Shown in pieces: positions 24,821-40,500 of a DNA stretch of 64,000 nucleotides; the first letter of the stretch is position 1, and every line of letters begins with the position of its first letter. The stretch is from Rhynchonema sp. JSB1_4 (lineage: Eukaryota; Nematoda; Chromadorea; Monhysterida; Xyalidae): assembly GCA_030248065.1 (NCBI GenBank), contig JASAMV010004719.1, forward strand, positions 1 through 64,000. Reading direction: 5' to 3'. The notes beneath the pieces are model-generated. The model saw only the letters and a program-made list of their open reading frames with translations. It was not told where the DNA came from and did not search any database. The translations under genes were made by a program, and so were the position numbers.

Positions 24821-27732
24821 TAAATAATTGATTATTGTTGACGGCGTTTCGTTTCGCCCATTTTTTCATGAAACAGAGACCAGACATTGGAACTCTAGAT
24901 TTGGAATTGGATTGTCAACTAGTTGCTTCGTGATGTTTCACGATAGCTACAAAGTTTTTTGCAGGAAGAGGAAACGAAAAGAAAATGAGGCCGCCCTGTA
25001 TAAAACGCAGGAGGATTTGAGCTCCAATATTTTCCCTCAGCAATGAAATCAGCTAAATTTTCAGTAACAGTGATTTCCAAAATGAGTGACGCTCACAGAT
25101 GGAGATATAGTAGGAATTTTTTATCAAAAATGTCTCGAACTAACCGATATCATTCGGAACGAACATTGTCGCGCTGTGCACCATCCAGATCAGGTTCTGA
25201 ACCACCAGCCATACTTGACACACGGTGAATATTCGAATTTCAAGCATTTCTTGATTGTTTACATCAACTGAAATAAAACGTAAATAAATAATTCAACTAG
25301 AATACGCGCAACTACTGTCAAAAATATAATGCAACTTTTTGGTTCTTTTTTCTTTGAAATGCACCAAGTTATCGTTATGGTGGGAATGATATGCAAAAAT
25401 CGATACTTTCCTGTAAAAAAAATCGAAAATATGCAACTGTGAGTTATGAACAGTTGTTTTTCCTCTGATTTGCGCAATCGAATTAGAAAACTTCACCGAG
25501 GCAAAGCTGAATTTGTGTTCACATCGTCGCACAAAAGTTACAATTCGTATGTGCAACCTCAACTGCAAATAATAAAATCACGTAACTGCAAACAACCATA
25601 CAGAATGAGTACACCACCTGTAAAGTTTCCTACAGCTTGCTTGAACTCACTAAGCATGAAATATTTCATTTTGCTCAAATTAAAGCTGGAAGTGTGGGTA
25701 GGCGGTCAAAAATGCGGAAAGAAGTTATGTTATAGGCATTGAGAATTGTCATGTTTTTCGACAGGAGAGCAATAACAGCTATTAAAGTGAGAATTGCTAT
25801 CGCAACCGGTTCAGCAAATTACTTTCAGAAAAATTATACTTTCTGACTGCAGTTAATCAATCGTCATTTTCTGGATATTGATTGACTTAGTTCTGCATAC
25901 ATAACTGTAAACTGTGAATGTAGTGTGAACGTGAGAATAATACTCTTAAGATATTCAAAGAATTGCACGTTTCTCAGTTGAGGCATTTTGTTTATAATGC
26001 TGAAATACAATTGAGCCGGGCTGGTCTTGCCTGAAAAGTTTCAGTTCCATCGGAACTTCTGTCCTTCTCATATTCATACAAAAATCGCAAATTTTCGTTC
26101 TGCTTTTGCTTTCATGCACAGATGCTATAATACAAATTTTTAAGTATGCGCCAAAAAAGGTTCGCGACTCGCGAGTTTCGCTCAAAGAATGTCAACAAAA
26201 TTAATTTGACACCAACAATTTTTGTATAATGATCGAACTTCCGCGCAGCATAACCGAGGGTGTTAGATTGATCACGTTATGTGTATGACGCGCAAGTAAA
26301 GACTACAATTTTTAAACTTGCATATTACACTAATGAAGTTCTTGAAATCGAAACTTCAAAATGGACACAGCACTCTTAAGAAAAATGAGCAGAATGCGCA
26401 GCCGCAAAGAAGAGCACGCGCGCTGCTTGAAACTGAAACTCGATCGAAAATTCAACAAAAGCAACGATGACCATTTTGTCAAATTATCACTGCGTGGGAT
26501 GAGTTTTGCTTCATGCACCCACTTTGCCATCATGTGGGGCATAATTTCTTAACAAGCGAGCAGTATTTACATCATTATTACGTAATAATGAACGCATTAA
26601 AAAGATGAGAAGAACATTCATTTGTTTGTGAGTTGCACATTTCGCGGCGCGGGGCACTCCACCAGTACACAGCACAATAATGTTTGGAAATACATAATAC
26701 TGTACATGTAAATGGGTACACTGACTGCAGACCTGCATTTTTGAACAAACAAACGTGCGGGAGAAAACGGAAATCTTAGTGACTGCACCTGATAAGATAA
26801 ACTTGAGTGACGTAACAAACCAGCAAGTGGACAACGCACAGTGAAGTGCACGCCGAATACCACGACATTGACATTGTTCTGAAGTTTGTGTAATGAAGTG
26901 GTGTCCTGAAGTGCTGGTGCTGCGCATGGCATTGAGTCGCTCAGAATACACGGAAACTGCACATATACTTCAACACAAGGCTACACTCGATCAACTATTC
27001 AGAACAAACAAGAACAATTGAATAAAATCCTGGCTGAGGCCACAGTCCGTGTCCACCTGGGAGGGAAACTTCCTTTGAAAGAGAATACGAATAAAAGGGA
27101 GTAAAATGATCCAGTCTGAGCCGAAAATTAGCGATTTAGTCATGTGGAGGCATTTATTTTCGGAAATCAAGCAGTCCGTGGATGGATATAATTCTAATAT
27201 TAAATTCCGGACAGGTCCCAATTTTAGGATTGACTCATGGTGGCTTTTAGCGGATGACGCACAAAAAGTTGTCTGTGTAGTTTTCCTGTTCACAAAAGAA
27301 AGGTGTTTCGAGGTGGGACCATTCGTGATGAGTAGTGTTTTGGTATTATAATTTGATTCATGGTCCGTCCACAAAAGTCTTGGTATTGAACAACTTTTAA
27401 TATTTTTTAAAATGTACTGTATGTACAGTAGTTTGCAGTGGGGGAATGTAAAACTTACGACTGACATTCACTATAAATCAGTGTACAGTGCGCTTGAACC
27501 ATCTACTGTATGTATACATAATTGATCACAAGGTTGTTTATGCTGAAAGTTCAGTCGGTTTTTCCTCTGATTTCGTAACGGCAAGAGCAAATGATAAACA
27601 AAATAGCCAACATGGGATTTGTCGGCGTTGCAAAAAAAGCATGCCGTAGCTGTCCAAGAGTGAAACATCATCAGTGCATCACCTTGTGGATCCAAAGACT
27701 CACTGCAGTTTCCAGACTTAGAGTACTGACAT
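24821..27732. other. Intergenic, no gene recognised
   Basis: AT-rich. A frame at 25086-25271 (+; TDGDIVGIFYQKCLELTDII) looks weakly protein-like but lacks a start or convincing acceptor. Nothing else is supported. Confidence 0.45.
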
Positions 27733-27748
27733 AAAAAAAAAAAAATAG

Positions 27749-27840
<92 letters not shown>
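27733..27840. repeat. Long poly(A) tract
   Basis: About 105 bp almost entirely A, broken only by TAG and CC. Length in such tracts is prone to assembly error; it could be the tail of a retrotransposed copy, but no body is recognised beside it. Confidence 0.9.
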
Positions 27841-27842
<2 letters not shown>

Positions 27843-29523
27843 TACATGCACCAACATTGGTGCACTTGATGAAACGTGTCTTGGTTGTCAGGAAAGGTTG
27901 GTGCACAGCTGGCTGACCTCACTGTACATACTTGGAAGAAAGGCGCAATAAAGTTTTTAGGAGCGCCAAAAGTTTGCGATTTGTTAATCACAGCATGTTT
28001 GCAAAAAAATTTTGTCTTGCGAAACACAAACACAACATCACAAATAATTGCTGCAAGCTTTGCCTGGGACTTCTTTCGGTTTTATAATTTTGAACATTAA
28101 CTTTTCTGTGATTTTAATTGCACAATTAAGTGTATGTGTATGGAACTACAAAAATTAATATTATACCTAACCAGTACAGTAATATTTTCTGCAGCATCTG
28201 AAAATTTTAAGTGTTGTGGTTTACAGTTTGAGGATGACTGACACTTCATTATTCAATCACATGTAAAACCTTTATGCAACAGAAATACTTAACTTTAATG
28301 CAGTTTTGCTGTTTGAATTTGCGTTCCACTTCGACGTGCTTTGTCAGGCCAGCAGTATGTGCTGTTGGCGGTGCGATTTACCTTGATGGGCGGACGGGCA
28401 ATTGAGCAAAGCACATTTGAGCAAGACCACTTTTAAAACGTGAAACAGAGCATGGGCCAAAAGAGCAGAATCTAAAGACGAATAGACTTAAGCTTAGGCC
28501 TAAGCTCAAGCACAAAACTAAGCCTATGTGCAAGCCTAAGCCTAAGCCTGAGCCTGATACCAAAATCAGTCTATGTCAAAGCCATTGGGACCATTAAGAC
28601 CACTGCTCTTTTGGCTCTGGCCTTTTTTCTTGCTCAAAGTGGTCTTGCTCGAACGTGCTTTGTTCAATTGCCCGGCCACCCCTTGATGTCCACGAAAACT
28701 TCATTATTTTTCTTTGGTACACTTTAAACTCATGATGGAGAAAGGTGTCTTCAACAAGACATCGCTGCTGAGACGGTCAGTCATATGCAAAATATAAAGT
28801 CCCACGAGCCCGACCATTGTGGTCAAGTTTCCACACGCGCACAACTGAGTGCACAATGAAACGAATTTTACGCTAAATGAACCATCCATTCTTTGACAGC
28901 ATGTACGTATAGGTGAGGTAGTTTCTGACAAAGGCAAGACTCAGAATACAATATCATGTACTTTACATGCTCGGTACTTTCCCTGTTCTCAGGCAAGAAC
29001 TCACCCAGGTACATACATCGGTATGATGGGAAGAACAAGTGCGTACAACCAAATATTGACCATTCCTGGGCGGTTGTCCAAAAAAACTCCACAGATACGA
29101 TTATGCTCACATCCACAAGCGATAGAAACTCGTTTTGGCACTCAGAACTCTCAGCGTCAGCCCAAAATCTGAACCAAGTTCGCACAGTTTCCAACTGAGA
29201 CTGGGCCCCAGCTGTACCAGTGCCCCACACCAGCCACAATACAAGGGAGACATCATCATGCCATAGACTTGTTGCAACGTGTCTGGTCGCGTTGACAACA
29301 AACGCACACAGGCTGCTTGCTGGACGGTACGGCAAATGTGTGCTCTCATTTTGTAAACACAACACACGAAGGACTGATTCAGTCCAGCTGTGCTACGTTT
29401 ACGTACATACATGTCTGTAGTATTTTTCGTAAACTACACCTGGGTAGATTGCGCTGTGCATCGTTCATGATATCAGCCGTTTAAATTCTGAAGAGCTAAG
29501 CCGTCTTTTTGCCTTGCAGCATT
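27841..29523. other. Intergenic with telomere-like short repeats
   Basis: No gene supported. Around 28490-28560 there are repeated AAGCCTAAGCCTAAGCC units (the TTAGGC type on the other strand) mixed with GAGCCTGA variants. A similar but weaker patch is at 2.65-2.8 kb, where AGCAAGACCACTTTGAG is also shared. Confidence 0.55.
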
Positions 29524-29531
29524 GTTGACAT

Positions 29532-30086
29532 CAGGGTTGGGCAAAAAACGTTTTTTTTTCAAAAAATCGTTTTTTTAAAAAAACGTTTTTTTTTCAAAAA
29601 ATCGTTTTTTTTTTAAAAAAACGTTTTTTTTAAAAAAAAAGTTTTTTTTAAAACGCCCAGATGACCAAAATATGCCCCCCAAAAAATTGGAAAACGCTCA
29701 TGTTGATAAGAAAACGTGGTTAAATGAAGTCATTCTATGTGTTCTGAGGCAAAATAAACAGGTTTCAACCCTTTTCTAGCGAGTTGCTAAGATCCCATAC
29801 GAGACCCGCATCGTGGGACCAACTTTGGCCGGGGTCATCACTGAAAGACAAACTCCGTATATCGACGTGGTATCTCGACCAAGTAAAAATTGGTCGAAAA
29901 TTTTTTTGAAAAAAATGGGACAAAAAATTGATTTTCCTTGATAATCAGGGTACTTTCCCTGAAAAATCAGGGAAAATCAAGTAAATTCAGGATTTAAAAA
30001 AAACGAACAACGACCCAGGCGTTTTTTTAAAAAAAAACGTCGTTTTTTTAAGAAAAAACGCCGTCGTTTTTTTTTGCCCAACCCTG
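29532..30086. mobile_element. hAT-like MITE, family 1, copy A
   Basis: Starts CAGGGTTGGGCAAAAAACG and ends TTTTTTGCCCAACCCTG. It is flanked by a perfect 8-bp duplication GTTGACAT (29524-29531 and 30087-30094). Subterminal parts are TTTTTT/AAAAAA blocks separated by CG; the middle is unique sequence shared with copy B at 47 kb in inverse order. No coding capacity. Confidence 0.93.
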
Positions 30087-30275
30087 GTTGACATTTCGGG
30101 CAGTATACGCATAGCCCATGCGTGGTTTGATCTTCCAACTTTGGGGCTGTTAGCTTAATATGATACATACATCAGTCTTATGCACGTCAATGCACATAAA
30201 TCTGTAGTTTTCCAGTGTTGAATGGGCGGTTTTCGAATTATCAACGGTCAAGTCATCCAACCAAAACTACCGAAA

Positions 30276-33656
<3,381 letters not shown>

Positions 33657-34540
33657 CTTATGTGGCGTGATTTTCGGTATTTTTGCGCACAATTTTTTGT
33701 AGGCTTGTGATGTTGTGTGACGTCATATACTGTAGAATCGTACGAACTTTGCGGGAAAGCAAAAGCACTCTGTGACCACAGTTGACCAACTTGATGGGCT
33801 AGGCAGTTTGTTCAGCCAGTATTTTACCATTGATGAGTAGAACCACTAATTTCCACCAGAGTAAAGTTGTTCCCTGCACAAAACTAAACACTTTCACGCT
33901 GGTCGAAATTACTGCTCCAATTCTGTCGCAAAGTTGGTAAGCCTCATAGTCATAATGTACTAACTAGATACGAATTTGCAGTTCATTTTATTCGCTAGCC
34001 ATTTACCCAGGTACGTGTTTTAAACGTCATTTGGCGACATTTTTTATGTTTACTGTTTGGTATTATCGCGCTGTCTCAAGGTTGACTCCCAGTATTCAAT
34101 AGTACATAGGAAGCGTTCTGCCGTTTGTTTGGAATTTCCATCTCTTGAAGCTTTAATGATTAGAATTAGAAAGCACCCAATTTCACATAAAATGCAATAG
34201 CATCTTACTTTGTCGTCCAGTGGCACTACAATAAAATCGAATGAAAACACACTATAAGGAGCTCTCTAACAAAATTTGACTAGTCCAATGAACACATTAT
34301 TTGAGCCCAGCAAGTGACGGAACACGAAAAAGCGAAGTAAAAGAAAAGAATGATAATTCTTAGCAGGAGGCACACCCGACCCAAGCACCTTGCACAAAAC
34401 TGTACACGAAACATTTTTCGATTTGTCAGCATCAGCAACACAGATCACGTTAAAGCTGTTCTCGAAAAAGATAGCACGGACGATGCTTAATACCATATTG
34501 TTCAAACTTTTTACAGATCTCGATACTTACAATAGTGATC
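33657..34540. other. Convergent intergenic region
   Basis: Lies between the 3' ends of macroH2A (+) and IDH3 (-). No additional gene recognised. Confidence 0.6.
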
Positions 34541-37500
34541 TCATAATTCCTTGATTTCATCAGCCAAGTCATTGTACTCATCAATAACGGCGAACGTAAA
34601 TTCGTCTGTGGTCGCGTAACCGCCCATATCTCGTGTCATTATTTTGCCTAAATTTCGGAAAAAATGCCACATTGAAAGAATCTTACGGCACAAAAGACAT
34701 AAACATCAACGCCAACCTTTCTTGATCACATTTTTACAAGCGCGGCGCAAAGTCCTGGCGTGAACGGGCAGGCCAAGATGGAAGAGCATATTGGATGCGC
34801 ACAGGATGTAGGCTGTCGGGTTGGCGATACCGCGACCAATGGCGCCCTGAAGAAGAACACAGCATGATATTCAAAGCTTAGGCTATTGCGCCACCCGGAT
34901 CAGAAATCTCGAGCATCGAAGTCCATGGGCAACACAATTGCGCTTCACCCCGTCACAGGGATGCCACACACATGGAAAGGTTTGCAGTGCTGGTGCACCA
35001 GGACATCGTCAGTGCGGATGGGTGACACACAAAAACAGCCCATGTGCGCAGAACTTATTGAATCAAACCACAGTTGTCGTAAGTGAATGTTGGACAGATT
35101 CGCGAGCTCGGCACGCCAGATTAAAAATCACCGGCTGGGTTATGTTTCGCCCAACAACGATCAGGCACAGTGGCGCAATACCGAGGTATTGCATCCAAAC
35201 AGTTGCCAAAAACGACAAAGAAACAAACAAAAACCACCCATCCAACCTGATACGTATGCCTGGCGCCCTGTTCGAATATGACACAATCGGAGCCATAGGC
35301 CTCGCCCGGCACCACACCAGCGCCGCCCACCAGTCCCGCCGCCAGATTGTCGACGATCGAGCCGTACAGATTCGGCATCACCTGTCAGTGTGAACAAGAA
35401 TAAATGTTTTGGTGGTCTTATATTTGTTGTCCGAAACGACCACTAGCTAATATTAAGTCATTCAAAATGATAGTCTAAAAAGTACAGAACAAAAAATACT
35501 AGCAGTTGCAAAACTGTTGGGGATTGAATAACATAGTCTGTCGACTGAACTGTGACGATATGGCCGTGCGTGACTACTTGAGACTTCCATGAACGTTTCT
35601 ACTGATATCAACAACTCTGCAAATGCTGGCACCACTAATACAAATCAAGTGAATTGATGGACTATCAAAAATCATTTCAAGACCCACCATGACATCAAAC
35701 TGTTGTGGTCGTGCAACCAGCTGCATGCAAGTGTTGTCGATAATCATGTTGTCGAACTCAATGTGCGGGTACAGCTCGGAGATCTGGAAGTTTGATACAT
35801 AACATAAACTTAGTGACGTTGTTCTCTGTTAGGGACAATTATATTATAAGAAACAGAAACACCAACATCGGTCGGTTTCATTATTTTCGATGACGACCCG
35901 TCAAGTTTTGATCACGTGACGTTGATGTGAAAGACAGTTCAACAGTTACACGCAATAATATGAAAAAAGCTAGTATATCTACAATTGACGCTGAAATGTT
36001 GGTCTTAGCCGTCCGTGCGTGCACAACTTTTACGCTGACAGAAATATGTTTCACCAGCAGATAAAGGCAAACTACGCCAACACGAGCCCGATTTCCCAGC
36101 TGGCAGAATAGTGAAACATTCATACGTGGCTGCTGATTTGGGAAATGTTACACGTTGAAGGATACAAAGTGGAGCATGATGATTTTCTCTTTCTATTCGT
36201 TTTGAATACACACCACCTTCGAAATCGGGCTCGTGTTGGTGTAGTTTGCCTTTACCTTGTCAACACACAAGAGCCCACCAAGTTTGTTAGGTTTGGATAC
36301 GCCCCCTCAATACGAAAATTTATTTTTCATCTGCGGCATAGCCGTCAAATTTTGTATCGCAAGTGAGAAAAAACTCTACGCACAATTAAAACCAACCTCC
36401 TCGCAACATCTGAGAAACAGTCCATCGCCCAGCTTCATAATGTTGGCCTTGTGCACCGCGGTGACCTTCTTTCGACCGAGGCGAGTGGCGAAATCGAACG
36501 CGAACTTGGCGATACGCAGGCACTTTGGTCGGGTCATGATCTTCAGCGATTCGACCACGCCATGTACCTGGCATTGAATTTTGCCACGTGTTTCTTGAAG
36601 TATAGTCAGTTTACAGATTCTATTTATTCACGTTTTCAAACGAAATGAATGTATTTGACCTGAGGAAGTACATTTTTCTCTTTCGATTGCGTAAATTTGG
36701 TGTATCAAGCTGATTCGATCCGAAAGCTGGCGGCATGCGAGGAATTTCTACACATTGACGAAAAAAGTCAGCTGATCAATGAAAGACCAGATCAGCCCGA
36801 TCACTGAAATTGACATAGGATTCTGCGCCTGTCGTACCATGTTTCAGCACAACAGGATCAGGGGCAGCACTGTACATCACGGCACGAATGCTAATCAACG
36901 CCTCGCGCTCGGTAATTTGAATACGATTACAATTATTCACGCCAACAAAACACGCACCGATTCATGTTCGATACAGCTGTATTCGCCTTCGGTCGACTCT
37001 CTGACAACAATGAAGTCCAAGTCCTTGTATCGAGACGGGATGCCCTCTATGCTCTAAAACAAAGAAAATTCTGGCAGAATATTGCAGCATATTTACATAA
37101 ACGGTGAGAACTGGCTGGCTGCTTCCCGAATAAACACATTATTTGATCCACCACACGGAAATGACACTTTTTGAGATGATTACGAATCAAGATGCGCGTC
37201 AAGGTCGGTAAATTTTATGTCGCTCGACCGGAAATGCTGTATAATTATATATGGGTCGCACGCATCACATGTCGCCTTAACTGTGAGAAATAGCCCATTT
37301 CCTGATTTGACCACAAAATAATAATGCTCCATTCAAGTCAGATGAACACAGACCAAGACAGTCAATCCAATGCAATGCAACCACCATGCCTACGTATACT
37401 TGCGTATTTTTCCGCAAAATATATTTTTGGAAAAAACCGTTTTTTTCAAATATTTTTCCAGTACTTAAGGATACCCATGGTCCAAAAACGCCTATTTTAG

Positions 37501-40500
37501 AGAAAATTTTGTCAGGAAATGGCCTGAAACAGGCCAAAAATGCACTTGGAAATTAAAAAGTGCTCATTTTGAGCTGTTTAGCACCGATTTACATTGGTTT
37601 TGACAACATCTTTTCGCAACCCTTGAAAATATCTCGGAAATTTTTGAAAAAAAACGGTTTTTTTCCCAAAAGTTGCCACTTGGAAAAATTTCCGGAAAAA
37701 TAAAAACGTATTTTTCCGGGCCTCGGAAAAAAACGGTTTTTTTCGGTTTTTTTCCGGCCCGCAAGCATATGCCTACGCAACCCACCGCAAAAAAAACAGA
37801 AACCAAAACGGCCAACCCACCCTGATATGTACGACGCTGGCAAACAGATCGAGCGCCCTGCGAATTCTCATATTCAATCCGACCAACTCAGCGGCGGCGT
37901 TCAGTCGGTACGGCGGTTGGATGGTGCCTTTGAGACACACGCCGCCTTGCGCCCTCACTGAGTTCACCAGCTCCTCCACCGACGCGCTGCGTTCGTGCTC
38001 GAGCTCGCTGCAGAAGGACGAAATCAAACGCGGGAAATAGTACATGGCCTTCGAGGTGACTTGACTTGATTACTGTGAAGCCTACTGTCGTCCTAACGTT
38101 TCCAGGTGTAGATCACGTAAAGGGTTTAAGTGTTGGGCAAGTTTGGGCAACTTGAGGAGCAAGAGCAAAGTGCGAAGCCTGATTTGCCCCACACGTGCAA
38201 TTTGCGCCAAGATATCAGAATGGTGAGCAACTTCGGGCACAAAATGTAAAAATTCTAATGCACAGCTCAGGCTTCTCGGTAAGAAAATCCAATGCACTGC
38301 AATTTTTACAAAGCGAGTGCACTGCAAACGCACACTGGACGAACAAATAAACGGTCAAACAAAACAACAGTGGATTGGATTGCAGCTGCAAGACCGACCA
38401 AAGCCAACCTCATGAACAAGTCCTCAAACGTGACGGGAATGCCGGTGTCCTTGAATATCATTTTCACCGATTCCATCATTTCCGGGCCGACCCCATCGCC
38501 GCCCACCATCGTCGCGCGATGGCGCGTCTTCTCGTATTTGTGCTCGACGAAAACCTGGTCAACGCTTTTTGATTTCATCTATCTATCGTTAACACTTATG
38601 GGCTAATCTATGTATCTATTGTCAACAAATTTTGGGAACAATCTATCTATCGTCAACACATTTCGAACCCAAAATTGACATTTTTGACCCAAAATGGCTC
38701 AAAATCGGTATTTTTCACCCCAAATAGGCAAAAATCGCGCGCTACGCGCGGATTTAGTACATCTAAGTGCATTTTTAGTAACATTTACACATTATTATCT
38801 ACTTAGTACACTATACTATACCTTGATTTTTGGCGACCCCCCACCATCTATCTATCGTCAACAACTTTGGGTCGACCCCCCCCCCAGATTTCGGACAAGG
38901 GTCATCTATCTATCGTCAACACATTTAGGGTCCCAATCTATCTATGGTCAACACCCTGGTCAAGTACTACACCAGTGTAGTTCCTGGTCCGGCGGGGAAA
39001 TTAGTGTACCTCCCTGCTTTTTCGGAGGGGAAAATAGTGTACCTCCCAGGGGGGAAGGGGGGAAGACCCAACATCAGGAAAAAGCCACTTTTTGAGGTAG
39101 AAAATGTGACCTATTTTTACCCCTTTTTGGAAAAAATTCTTCATAAAAAGGGTATTTTGGCGACTTTTGAGAACATTGACCTAAAAATCACACATTTTAG
39201 CCCTAAAAATGGCCATTTTAGGCAAAAATTGGGGAAATTAGTGTACCCGGAGAAGAAATTAGTGTACTAGTGTACCTTAGGGGGGCCCCCTCCCCCCAGG
39301 AACTACACTGTACTACACTCAGTGTAGTGGCAGGCAGATGGTTGCAAGGAACCCTTGGGGGGGATGGATCCAGATGGTTGCAAGGTACCCCCTACCCAGC
39401 CTCCGGAAGGTTGCAAGGTACCCCTAGGGTCCGAAAAACGGGTGTTTTTTTGCATGCATTATACTGCAAAATTGGCCGAAAAATTAGTACTTTTTTTGCA
39501 TTTTGGCCGAAAATTTGCCTAAAATAGCTACTACCGTATTTCCTAAAATAGAGCCCCCCCCAACAATACAGCCCCCCTAAAAGTGGTCACTCAAAAAATA
39601 GAGCCCCCCAAAAATACAGCCCCCCCCAACATGGAATTCCCCGCTTGGGGGTCGTAAAAAGTCAAGTTCGTGTATAAGACACCTTGTGTACAACGTTTGT
39701 GGTTGAGTATATGATGACGTAAAGCCTTTTATGGAAGATCTGCACCTAAAAACACTCAATAATGACCAATAACACCCTGACAGAACTCCATTTTAGGGGT
39801 ATTTTTGAAACATTTTTGAGATTTTGGGCAGCGAAAAAATACAGCCCCCCAAAAATACCACCCACGCCACCCAATACCCAATACCAGGTATTGAGTGGTA
39901 TTGGGTATGGGTATTGCGGTATTGTGCCCATGCCTAGTTGCGAGAGGATGTTGTCAAAACCAATGTAATACTTTTGCGGGGCGGTAGGGTACATAGGTGA
40001 AAAAATCCGGGGCGGGTAGGGGGGTTGTGCAGTGTAGTCAGTGGAGTGGCTGGGGGGGATGGGGATTCCCCCCTAAGGGGCAGGTACCTTGCAACCACCC
40101 CTTGGGGGATGGGGGAAGGGTAGGTACCTTGCAGTTGCAACCATCCCGGAGGGTACCTTGCAACCATCAATTTATGGTTTTCATAGGCAAAAATGGGTAT
40201 TTTTCGTCCTCAAAACCCCAAAAATCGCGCGCTCCGCGCGCAAACCTCCATATACCGTAAAACCTAAAATACAAGGGGGGCTGTATTTTTTCACTGACCC
40301 CTTTTAGGGGCATAGTAGTGGCTGGGGGGTTACCCCCTCTGAGTACTTACCTACCAGCTACCACAAAACCAACCCGAGGGGGGTTGGGGAGGGGTTGAGT
40401 ACTTACCTCTCACAACTCCAAATCATACCTCTCACAAGCAATTTTATACCTTTTTAAGGCAAAAATCTGTGTTTTGGACCTTATTTTCCCAAAAATCGCG

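Noticed and set aside
25086..25271. Possible exon TDGDIVGIFYQKCLELTDII on +
   Set aside because: A stop lies directly upstream in frame, no good acceptor exists between, and no adjoining exon was found.
28868..29365. 165-codon open frame on -
   Set aside because: No family resemblance, no start context or introns, and a similar overlapping frame in another phase; random in look.
38694..39270. Open frames in IDH3 intron 1
   Set aside because: They cover repeat modules present elsewhere in inverse orientation, with low-complexity translation.
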